Shown in pieces: positions 34,960-41,640 of a stretch of 64,000 nucleotides of DNA; within the stretch, counting starts at the first letter, position 1; each line of letters begins with the position of its first letter. A program made the position numbers and the translations under genes. The DNA comes from Pleionea litopenaei (lineage in GTDB: Bacteria; Pseudomonadota; Gammaproteobacteria; Enterobacterales; Kangiellaceae): the NCBI RefSeq assembly GCF_031198435.1, contig NZ_CP133548.1:3506001-3570000 (forward strand), given 5' to 3'. The notes below the pieces were generated by a model that saw nothing but the letters and a program-made list of their open reading frames with translations, was not told the DNA's origin and did no database searches.

Positions 34960-35760
34960 ATGAGCACCAATAAATTGTCTAAGCTTGCCGCTGAGATCCA
35001 AACCCATACCGAAGACACCGGAGTTTTCGCTTACGGTGACGATGAGATCCGTTACGATATTATTCGTAAGGCTCAGGCGAGCGATAAGGCTAGCCGGAGG
35101 GTTAAGATTAAGGTCCATCCTGATCAGCGCGTTGTGGCCATAGCGCCGTTTGACGCTTCTTCAGATGTTATAAAACGAGCGGTAACCAAGCGGGCTCGCT
35201 GGATCTGGAAGCATATACAGGATTTTTCAAAGCAAAACGAGTTTATATTACCTAAGCAATACATTAGTGGAGAAACTCAGTTCTATTTGGGCAAGCGTTA
35301 CCTTTTAAAAGTATCCATTTCTCCGCAGCAGCCAGAACAAGTGAAACTGTATAGAGGGAAGCTGTTAGTCTCTGTTCCTTCGGAAAAGTTAAGAAATAAA
35401 AGCAGAGTTAAATTTTTGTTGGACGACTGGTATCTAAGGCAGGCAAAGCGAGTACTTCACGAACGATTACTCGAACTAGCAGCGTGCCTCGAATGGGTAA
35501 CATCCACTCCCACATTTAAAATAATCGCAATGAAAAAGCAATGGGGTAGCTGTAGCATTAAAGGACAGCTAAATATAAACCCTCACCTAATCAAAGCTCC
35601 CCGAGACTGTATTGATTATGTGCTAATGCATGAGTTGTGTCATATAGCTGAACATAACCATAGTGAGCGGTTTTGGCAGTTGCTAAGCCAACACATGCCT
35701 GATTGGAAGGAACGCAAGGCAAAACTCGACGATATGGCTGAGATGTATTTGAATGAGTGA
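34960..35760 (+). CDS. YgjP-type metal-dependent hydrolase (M48-like metallopeptidase)
   Basis: This 266-residue protein belongs to the YgjP/DUF45 family. The zinc motif HELCHIAEHNHSERFW (HExxH plus downstream His and Glu) is near residue 227. The preceding MKKQWGSCSIKGQLNINPHL is the family signature. Such genes accompany many type I restriction operons, and a role in regulating the R subunit or in repair has been proposed for the linkage but not shown here. It starts 7 bp after hsdR and overlaps the next gene by 8 bp. Confidence 0.85.
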   Translation: MSTNKLSKLAAEIQTHTEDTGVFAYGDDEIRYDIIRKAQASDKASRRVKIKVHPDQRVVAIAPFDASSDVIKRAVTKRARWIWKHIQDFSKQNEFILPKQYISGETQFYLGKRYLLKVSISPQQPEQVKLYRGKLLVSVPSEKLRNKSRVKFLLDDWYLRQAKRVLHERLLELAACLEWVTSTPTFKIIAMKKQWGSCSIKGQLNINPHLIKAPRDCIDYVLMHELCHIAEHNHSERFWQLLSQHMPDWKERKAKLDDMAEMYLNE

Positions 35761-36265
35761 TTACGTGCAACTAGCAAAAAGTTTCTGCATTGGTCAACCA
35801 GTTTATGATATGCCGGGAAGTCTTTGGAGACAGTCGTTTGAGTATATTCAAGAGTATGGAAGCAGTCTAAAACTCGATAAGAACAAAGTTCACGATCTCT
35901 GGACTGTGTTGGGTGGCTGTATTCGAAATAAGATAAGAGATGATAAAATTATTCTTGATGTATTAATGAGAGTTCTACCTGGCTACAGTGGTCCCGATAA
36001 AGTTGTTTATCGGGGAGAATGTAAGTTCTTATTCGAGCAAAATCGCTTAGGGTTTTGCTGGACTACAAAAAAAGAAGTTGCTGAGCTGTTTGCTAGTGGA
36101 CGGAATCGAATAGAGTCAGGAGGAGTGCTTTTGAAAGCACTTGCTCCTTCAAATGCTATTTTAGCGGCACCCAATTCCCATAGTTCAGAATTTTTGAGGG
36201 AAGATGAGTATACTTGTAACCCTACATTACTTCTAGACATAGATATCATTAAAGCATTTAGCTAA
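35753..36265 (+). CDS. ADP-ribosyltransferase-like protein, last gene of the RM operon
   Basis: This 170-residue protein is translationally coupled to the metallopeptidase gene. Its C-terminal half has the spacing of an R-S-E-type ADP-ribosyltransferase fold. VVYRGE would be the Arg strand. FCWTTKKEVAELFASG would be the Ser/Thr-type strand followed by the helix. LREDEYTCNP would be the strand with the Glu pair. The N-terminal 80 residues are helical (GQPVYDMPGSLWRQSFEYI). The assignment is pattern-based and untested. If right, it may be an effector that modifies a host or phage target when restriction fails. Confidence 0.5.
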   Translation: MSDYVQLAKSFCIGQPVYDMPGSLWRQSFEYIQEYGSSLKLDKNKVHDLWTVLGGCIRNKIRDDKIILDVLMRVLPGYSGPDKVVYRGECKFLFEQNRLGFCWTTKKEVAELFASGRNRIESGGVLLKALAPSNAILAAPNSHSSEFLREDEYTCNPTLLLDIDIIKAFS

Positions 36266-36471
36266 CACTAATATGTTTTGAATTATCTTTGGATTAGGTA
36301 TTTTTTATTCTTATTCGAAAATATATAGAAAGTCATAAGGAAAATAAATGGTATCTACTCAATGAGCTCCCCAAGCAACCAGACGACCTCTAGATTTTAA
36401 TGCCTTGGAGTGTTGAGCTAAGATAAAGCGACGGTTACCATAATGATTTCCAATTGAATCAGTTACACTGA
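36266..36471. other. Spacer after the RM operon
   Basis: A/T-rich, with no gene or structure that I can support. It joins the Rhs remnant at 36472. Confidence 0.4.
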
Positions 36472-36738
36472 TTTATTTACAGTCTCTTTTACCCGGCACT
36501 TAACCGTGTTGAAACGGCGTACGATTACGATGATATCGAACGCCTAACCCAAGAAGGCAGTGAGCGTTACTCCTATGATGCCAATGACAATACCTTAACC
36601 AAAACCCTCAATGATGATGTACCGACTTTTGCTTACGACAGAAAGAATCGAATGACCTCGGAAGTGCTCAGCAGTAACGGCGTATTATCAAGCATCACCT
36701 ATCGCGATAATAGCGATTTACCGATGCATACCTTCTAA
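36472..36738 (+). pseudogene. Remnant of a second YD-repeat (Rhs) gene
   Basis: An open frame without a start encodes about 88 residues of YD repeats (RVETAYDYDDIERLTQEGSE, RYSYDANDNTLTKTL, FAYDRKNRMTSEVL). It is closed by TGA at 36469-36471 upstream and TAA at 36736. Its wording differs from the intact giant at 13647, so it comes from a different Rhs protein. It shows that this island segment once carried, or recombined with, another Rhs locus. Confidence 0.8.
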
Positions 36739-36824
36739 CTAATTCAATTGATGCTCTTCGTAAAAGCGCTGAAATATCTTTAAATGCTTAATAATTCCTA
36801 ATAAATAATTTTTTTAAAAATATA

Positions 36825-36853
36825 TTTGCATTTCTTTAATTCTGATTTGTATA
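36825..36853 (+). promoter_or_regulatory. Shared 29-bp upstream element, copy A
   Basis: It comprises ATTTGCATTTC, a 4-base spacer and ATTCTGATTTGTAT, 139 bp upstream of the zinc-ribbon gene. The same two blocks with the same spacing occur in inverted orientation in front of the rep gene (39570-39598). This could be an operator, iteron or promoter block. Confidence 0.65.
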
Positions 36854-36990
36854 TTCCGGGAAAGAAGATAGATCTCTCAGTTTATCAGATTCTTTTCAAC
36901 GCTCTTCTTTAATCTTTTAGTGTACCTTTGCTCATCTCTCTAAAACGCTCAGGTATTGATTGATCAGCTTTATATAGGGGGCTAGCTCAA

Positions 36991-38187
36991 ATGGCGAGGC
37001 TAATTGAAAATTTGAAAATATATGATCGGCGTACAGGAAATGAAGTTTCTGATGAACCGATGGTCCAAAAATATTGGGAAGTTGATCTAAGTAATCCATC
37101 GAAATTCGCACACACAGTGCCTGATGTAGGGGAAAGTTTTGGTCTAAGTCAATACGAGTTGAGTAAAGTTGTTGCAGAATCTTTTCATTGCACTAATGAT
37201 TCAGAGAAATTTAAATGTATTGAGTGTGGAAGCAATCGATATGTGTCTACTCGGGCTGATTATGCTCGAATATTACCAAATTTTCGCTGTGAAAATTGTA
37301 TAGCAAAAGAGCAAGCTGAGTATGAGGAATATAAAAGCGAAATACTTTCTGCTGTCGTAAGGCGTTGTAACATGAAAACTGGCAAAGCTCAAAGAGTCTC
37401 GTATGTGGAGGCAATTTTTCTTTATCTTTGGCTCGCCAGTGAGAAAGTAGAAGCTGACTTGATTACCTTTTCACCGAGTTTGAGTAGAACCATTACCGGT
37501 ATTCCAGATCTTGATCATTTCTTTCTAAGTTCTTTAATGAAAAAGGGTTTGGTGATCGAAAGAACAGAATTGCTTAGTTTTACTGGCTTCGAAAATATTA
37601 CTTTCATCAATAAGCTTGATGAAGACTATTTCCTTATTAAAAATTTCGAAGTGAATAATGATGCGAGCTTATTAAACTATTTTTTTGATACCGTATCAAA
37701 ATTTAAGATAGATGAAAGTGATGTTGAGGACATGAAGTCGGTTATTCAATTTATAAGGGTCAATAATCTGTATTCTCTGGTCGATGTTTTGGCGAAAGAA
37801 TATTCTTTAAACATTGAAAAAGATAATAAGTTTGATGTGATGATGAACTATATTGCAAAAAAGTTCGGTTTAAGAAAAAGCTATTCTATGCTGTGTCGTA
37901 AAGCTAGGGATACTGCTGCTTATCTATATTCGAAGCAATACCCAAGTTATATTGAACGAAAATTGTTCTCGAATTTCATCTCAAACTATCTTCAGTTGAT
38001 GGAGGAGAAAGGATGGGAGTTAAAGTATACCAAGAACTTACCATTAGAAGTCGATGTAAGTATGTTAGAATTGTTTGTGTCTGAGACGTATTTTGACAGT
38101 TGTTTAGGCTGCCATTCTCTAAGCGCTGATGAATTCGTGGCTAAATGGCTCAGTGCGCTAAACATAGATTCACCCGAGACTGTTTAG
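36991..38187 (+). CDS. Zinc-ribbon protein of unknown function
   Basis: This 398-residue protein is not recognised. Residues about 70-105 hold two Cys pairs (FKCIECGSNRYV and FRCENCIAKE) that should bind zinc. A helical central region follows, and the C-terminus has CLGCHSLSADEFVAKWL. It has no membrane segment and no catalytic motif I know. The ATG at 36991 follows GGGGG. The gene shares an upstream element with the replication initiator and ends against an IS3 remnant, so it may belong to the same replication or maintenance module, or be an independent defence cargo. Confidence 0.6.
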   Translation: MARLIENLKIYDRRTGNEVSDEPMVQKYWEVDLSNPSKFAHTVPDVGESFGLSQYELSKVVAESFHCTNDSEKFKCIECGSNRYVSTRADYARILPNFRCENCIAKEQAEYEEYKSEILSAVVRRCNMKTGKAQRVSYVEAIFLYLWLASEKVEADLITFSPSLSRTITGIPDLDHFFLSSLMKKGLVIERTELLSFTGFENITFINKLDEDYFLIKNFEVNNDASLLNYFFDTVSKFKIDESDVEDMKSVIQFIRVNNLYSLVDVLAKEYSLNIEKDNKFDVMMNYIAKKFGLRKSYSMLCRKARDTAAYLYSKQYPSYIERKLFSNFISNYLQLMEEKGWELKYTKNLPLEVDVSMLELFVSETYFDSCLGCHSLSADEFVAKWLSALNIDSPETV

Positions 38188-38385
38188 TCATAAACGATTG
38201 TAATTCTTCTCTCTTGTAACTTCGTGACTACTTGACCATCACGATGCTTGTCCGGTTTGTAACGATATGTTGATTCACTGATGTCAGCTATCAGACAAGC
38301 CATTTTCAAATTAGTATCATGCTGTTTTCTCACATAATCTACGGATTTTTTTACTCTAGTTCTTTCAACCGATTAGCATTTTAAA
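38184..38385 (-). pseudogene. Remnant of an IS3-family transposase
   Basis: On the minus strand, about 54 codons from 38345 to 38184 encode VDYVRKQHDTNLKMACLIAD, ISESTYRYKPDKH, matching the start of IS3-family OrfB (a helix-turn-helix such as RRACxxLxxSxSTYRY). Just upstream, RLKELE at 38351-38371 resembles the end of OrfA, interrupted by stops. No DDE catalytic domain and no inverted repeats remain. Confidence 0.65.
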
Positions 38386-38491
38386 CTTCAAATCCACCGT
38401 GCTACGATTATCCAGTGAATAGGTCGCATTACTTGGCGAGCAAGGGACGGTGGCAGAACGTCGCACACACTCGATGCATTTGGATAGTTGA

Positions 38492-39535
38492 TTAAATAAA
38501 AGTAACCGCGTCGTGCTTTCTCACTTTGGTGATCTTATGCTTGGTAGCTTCAGTAGGGGCTTTATATTCTGCCCAGTTTCTTCGAATGGCTTTTACGATA
38601 TAGGCTTTAATTTCTATCTTTGGCTTCCCGTGCATATACTGTAACGCGTAATCAATATTGGCTTTGATATACGGGTTCATGTACTTAATTGGGATAGAAT
38701 GCTGTTCAAAAATATCAGACTTTAGCACACATTTAATTGATACATCGTCGAAACCATTATTCTTCAGATGTTTATATGCGGACATGCCAGAGTCTGATGA
38801 AGCAATAAAAAGGGCAGGTTGATAGGAAGTTTCCCACTTTACATTAAAGGAGACAGCAACAATCTTTCGATTATTCGTTTGAGTGATCTCTTGGTATTCC
38901 ATTTTTAAGTGCGTATGCTTATTGATCTTATTCATGGCTGGATCAAGTACTCTGGCACGGAATTGACCGAATTTTTTATATCTGGAGTTACAACGCAATA
39001 TTGTCTTTAATTCATCTAAAGGAAGCTGAAATTTATTACCACGTTTACGCGCGTTTTCAACACCAAGGTAAAAAAGTGCTTGAGAATAAAAGGTTCGCAA
39101 TTTGACGATATCACCCAATAAATACTTGCAGTGATTTCGATTGTTGGCCAAATTAAGCAGATAGGGTGCTAGTCGTTCATCAAACTGCAAGGTTAAAGTG
39201 CCTGAACCATCATTGTATCGATTGGTGCTAAACAGAGGAACTAGAACCGAATCACGACCAGAACCGATATTTACGAACATCGATATGTTCTGTGCTTCGT
39301 CGCGCATTCGCTTGTAAAAGTTGTTGTCTCGTTTAATACCAAAGAGTTCAGCAAGCTTAGAAGTGCTGAAGGTCATGGGCTTTAATTCTGTTTCACTTGG
39401 AGCTATGGCTGAAACAGCTGTTGCAAAAATTTGGTTCTGGATGACAGATAAACCTTGCTTGATCTGACAGTCGAGCAAGTTCTTGTCTTTTACAACGAAA
39501 TGCTTTTCTTTTGGTTCTATAGGTAACGTGTACAT
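38492..39535 (-). CDS. Plasmid-type replication initiator (Rep_3/RepB-like)
   Basis: This 347-residue protein has the two-winged-helix pattern of Rep_3 initiators. The first domain has LSVIQNQIFATAVSAI and FSTSKLAELFGIKRDNNFYKRM. The second starts with LRTFYSQALFYLGVENARKRG and LPLDELKTILRCNSRYKKFGQFRARVLDPAMNKIN (a KxFGQFRxRVLxPAxxxI motif). Such proteins bind iterons at plasmid origins. The tail is basic. It could let the excised island replicate, or be a relic of plasmid capture. The inverted element at 39570-39598 lies 35 bp upstream of its start and may be its operator or origin box. Confidence 0.8.
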   Translation of the reverse strand: MYTLPIEPKEKHFVVKDKNLLDCQIKQGLSVIQNQIFATAVSAIAPSETELKPMTFSTSKLAELFGIKRDNNFYKRMRDEAQNISMFVNIGSGRDSVLVPLFSTNRYNDGSGTLTLQFDERLAPYLLNLANNRNHCKYLLGDIVKLRTFYSQALFYLGVENARKRGNKFQLPLDELKTILRCNSRYKKFGQFRARVLDPAMNKINKHTHLKMEYQEITQTNNRKIVAVSFNVKWETSYQPALFIASSDSGMSAYKHLKNNGFDDVSIKCVLKSDIFEQHSIPIKYMNPYIKANIDYALQYMHGKPKIEIKAYIVKAIRRNWAEYKAPTEATKHKITKVRKHDAVTFI

Positions 39536-39569
39536 AGGTCAAAGCTCTTTAGTGGGTGTAATCCTTTAA

Positions 39570-39598
39570 ATACAAATCAGAATGGAGGAAATGCAAAT
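39570..39598 (-). promoter_or_regulatory. Shared 29-bp upstream element, copy B
   Basis: This is the inverted copy of the element at 36825-36853, with 26 of 29 positions equal and only the 4-base spacer differing. It lies directly upstream of the rep gene. Confidence 0.65.
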
Positions 39599-39664
39599 TT
39601 TTCTATCTGGTCGCACCTCTTTGGCTTCAGCCATTTGGGTGAAATCTGGCATTGATTCGCTTAA

Positions 39665-39877
39665 ATGAAAATAACATGGCATAGTTACGTTAGATTAAAA
39701 GAGGTAAGGGGTTCGTTGGTTCAGGCCAAATCTGCTGATGTTAGAGTTGTTGGTGAGGATAAAATGAACTTATCAGGTAAGCTGTTTTTGTTAGAAGCAA
39801 CATATCTTTTGGCAAAGGATATTTTGGATTGGTATCTAATAAAGAAAATACCACGAGACGGTTTGCACAAATTTTAA
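39665..39877 (+). CDS. Small hypothetical protein
   Basis: This 70-codon frame starts at ATG 39665 and lacks a clear ribosome site. The product is basic (VRLKEVRGSLVQAKSADVRVV) and ends in a hydrophobic-charged helix. I do not recognise it and it may not be real. Confidence 0.3.
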   Translation: MKITWHSYVRLKEVRGSLVQAKSADVRVVGEDKMNLSGKLFLLEATYLLAKDILDWYLIKKIPRDGLHKF

Positions 39878-39934
39878 AGTAATACATAATACTACTTTCG
39901 ACAGATGGTGTCGTTAGCTTAAAAAAGGATATTT

Positions 39935-40228
39935 ATGCCAGTTAACTACATAATCTATGCATTAGGAATGAAGGGGACTGTAATAGAAAAGGTGTTTGTC
40001 CCATATAGAGAAAAAGATGGTACGTTTCCAATATTTTCAGAAGAACTTCAAAAAACTAATGGTAGTAATAAAATACAAAAAGCAGACAATAAAGTTTCAG
40101 GTGTCACTGAAGTTAAAGAAGCTGTGGCGCTAATGAAAAAAGGTGGTTTTCGTTGGCGCCTTAAAGAATACAAGAGCGGGCAGGTAAATATTTATAAGCC
40201 TGAGCACTTAATTATTCATGAACTATAG
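39935..40228 (+). CDS. Hypothetical protein
   Basis: This 97-residue basic protein has the pattern GVTEVKEAVALMKKGGFRWRLKEYKSGQVNIYKPE in its C-terminal half, beginning near residue 54. The ATG follows AAAAAAGGATATTT, a usable ribosome site. No family recognised. It is followed by the DCL-HNH gene in the same direction, 98 bp on. Confidence 0.5.
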   Translation: MPVNYIIYALGMKGTVIEKVFVPYREKDGTFPIFSEELQKTNGSNKIQKADNKVSGVTEVKEAVALMKKGGFRWRLKEYKSGQVNIYKPEHLIIHEL

Positions 40229-40326
40229 AAAGACCAGCAAGTCCGTCCAGTATCGCTTCGTGTGGTTGCTCAATCTCTCTTCTCTCGGCAGTTGCTTGCT
40301 ACGCTATGTTTACATAAGGAGGTAAT

Positions 40327-40995
40327 ATGCCATTGGAATTCATTATACAAGGTGAGTCATTTAATCAAAGTGGTGCCAGAAATAAGTGCAGTGTGATTTT
40401 AAATCGATATGCTCCTAAGGGGAGGGTGATTGGGAGTGACTTTTATTTTTTGAAAGAGGCATTTGAAAAGCATCACTACAATCCGCTAGTTAAGATTCCT
40501 ACAGAGATCAAAAAGATTGAAGTTAAGCCGTCTTCTAGTGGGTCTAACCATCAGTTCTGGATAACTTTGGAGTCTGGTGAAGTGACTCATATTGGCTACT
40601 CTGCTAAATGTTTCGTTAGCCCAGGGATGCGGGAAAAATTATTGAATAGAGATAATGTTGTCGATGCTGCTCGTTGTCATATTAGAGAGCAACAAGATAA
40701 AGCTAGAAATGACTTTATAAGTAGCAACAACTTAACGTGTTCTATATGCAATAAACTCATAGTTAAAATGGATTTGCATGCAGATCACACTCCTCCTAAC
40801 ACATTCAAAGCCATATTCGAAGATTGGATTGAAAGTAAGTCATTAACAGTTGATAGTATTGCTTATCAAGATATAGGCGATAGTCAAATTCGAAAGTTTT
40901 GCGATGCTAAACTTGCAGAGGATTGGGTTGATTATCATAGAGTTAGATTTAACCCCCAGCCCACTCATAGCAGATGCAATATAGCGCAAAGATAA
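40327..40995 (+). CDS. DCL-family (DUF3223) protein with C-terminal HNH-like motif
   Basis: This 222-residue protein has an N-terminal domain like the DCL/DUF3223 family (residues about 15-100: ILNRYAPKGRVIGSDFYFLKEAFEKHH and WITLESGEVTHIGYSAKCF, identified by their ends). Its C-terminal domain has CSICNK, DLHADHTPP and FNPQPTHSRCN, a zinc-binding HNH/His-Me-type nuclease layout. AAGGAGG lies 6 bp before the ATG. HNH proteins at island ends often act in restriction or phage defence; its substrate is unknown. It is the last cargo gene before the right end. Confidence 0.7.
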   Translation: MPLEFIIQGESFNQSGARNKCSVILNRYAPKGRVIGSDFYFLKEAFEKHHYNPLVKIPTEIKKIEVKPSSSGSNHQFWITLESGEVTHIGYSAKCFVSPGMREKLLNRDNVVDAARCHIREQQDKARNDFISSNNLTCSICNKLIVKMDLHADHTPPNTFKAIFEDWIESKSLTVDSIAYQDIGDSQIRKFCDAKLAEDWVDYHRVRFNPQPTHSRCNIAQR

Positions 40996-41257
40996 ATATA
41001 AAAGGACAGCTCATCAGGACGAATAAAGTAGAATAGCTTGGACTTAATTTTACATTTTGATTTGTTAGTTCACCTGCAGCTGAATATCCTGCTTTAAGGT
41101 AAATTCAAAATTCTATTGTGTCAGATCGCATATGAGTTACCACGCTTAATGAGGCCGCTTTTTCGTTTTTACACTAATCTATAGTATGTTTGAATATTAC
41201 TAGTACTATTTTTAAGATTTTGATATTTATAGGTTTTATTTAGATTAGTATGTAAGA

Positions 41258-41267
41258 AGGGGTTATT
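41258..41267 (-). repeat. Right terminal inverted repeat of the island
   Basis: The exact reverse complement of 8042-8051 lies seven bases inside the right greB junction, compared with one base at the left end. Confidence 0.85.
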
Positions 41268-41274
41268 TGAGATT

Positions 41275-41418
41275 CTCAGCGTTTTCTGAACGATCTCCTT
41301 CTGCCGCTGCTGCTGCGAGCGCTCGAGTCACCTCTGGACGTTTATTTTTCCAGAGATCGGCAAGCTCATTACGCAGGCGCGTTGCTCCTTCAGGGGTAAT
41401 TAAATTGGATCGTTTCAT
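41275..41418 (-). pseudogene. greB: greB, 5' fragment (codons 1-48)
   Basis: The ATG at 41418 opens the N-terminal coiled coil of GreB ([18 protein letters not shown], then RPEVTRALA and EGDRSENAE). The frame meets the island after codon 48 and gains three island-encoded residues before a TAA at 41263-41265, giving a 51-residue peptide. The acidic tip (D and E of GDRSENAE) is present but the rest of the coiled coil and the C-terminal domain are at 7711-8040. Confidence 0.95.
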
Positions 41419-41478
41419 TGTCTACAACGTATGCTTATCTCATCTAGATTAAGACAGAATCATACCGCTGAAAAAGAG

Positions 41479-41505
41479 AAAGCGGAACCGAAACCGTTCC
41501 GCTTT
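41479..41505. terminator. Rho-independent terminator of the secreted nuclease gene
   Basis: A perfect 10-bp stem (AAAGCGGAAC / GTTCCGCTTT) has a 7-base loop, followed on the minus strand by CTCTTTTTC. It separates the nuclease gene from the greB start. Confidence 0.75.
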
Positions 41506-41546
41506 AAGAAACCAATCACATTGGTTTGAGGGTGTGTTACTTCCGT

Positions 41547-41640
41547 TGTTGTTGTTTGAAACTGTTGTTGTTTGAAACAGGTGTTGTTTGAAATCCGTCT
41601 TATTTAAAACCAGTCTTATTTAAAACAAGGTTACTCGAAA
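41547..41640. repeat. Drifting 16-bp tandem repeats after the nuclease gene
   Basis: At least five 16-bp units follow each other. They change gradually from a form ending GTTGTTTGAAA to one ending CTTATTTAAAA, then merge into the last codons of the nuclease gene. The period equals that of the array after pomB. Confidence 0.8.

Larger units (their letters stand above)
8041..41274. mobile_element. 33.2-kb GMT-type genomic island inserted in greB
   Basis: Removing 8041-41274 rejoins greB in frame (GAG codon 48 to TAC codon 49), which places the boundaries to within a few bases. The ends carry a 10-bp inverted repeat. A three-gene recombinase module lies at the left end, resembling the published gamma-mobile-trio arrangement (two large tyrosine recombinases plus a small third protein) and, more distantly, the tnpABC trio of Tn554. 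Cargo includes a replacement greB, polymorphic Rhs toxins, restriction-modification and other putative defence genes and a replication initiator. The DNA is visibly more A/T-rich than both flanks. I saw no long flanking direct repeat. Confidence 0.93.

Noticed and set aside
8041-41274. tRNA gene as attachment site
   Set aside because: No tRNA-like sequence was seen at either end; the target is the greB coding sequence.
41267-41452. Plus-strand frame of 61 codons
   Set aside because: It is the antisense shadow of the greB 5' fragment, whose product is clearly recognisable on the minus strand.
41547-41640. CRISPR array
   Set aside because: The units are contiguous 16-mers without spacers and decay gradually; there are no cas genes in the window.
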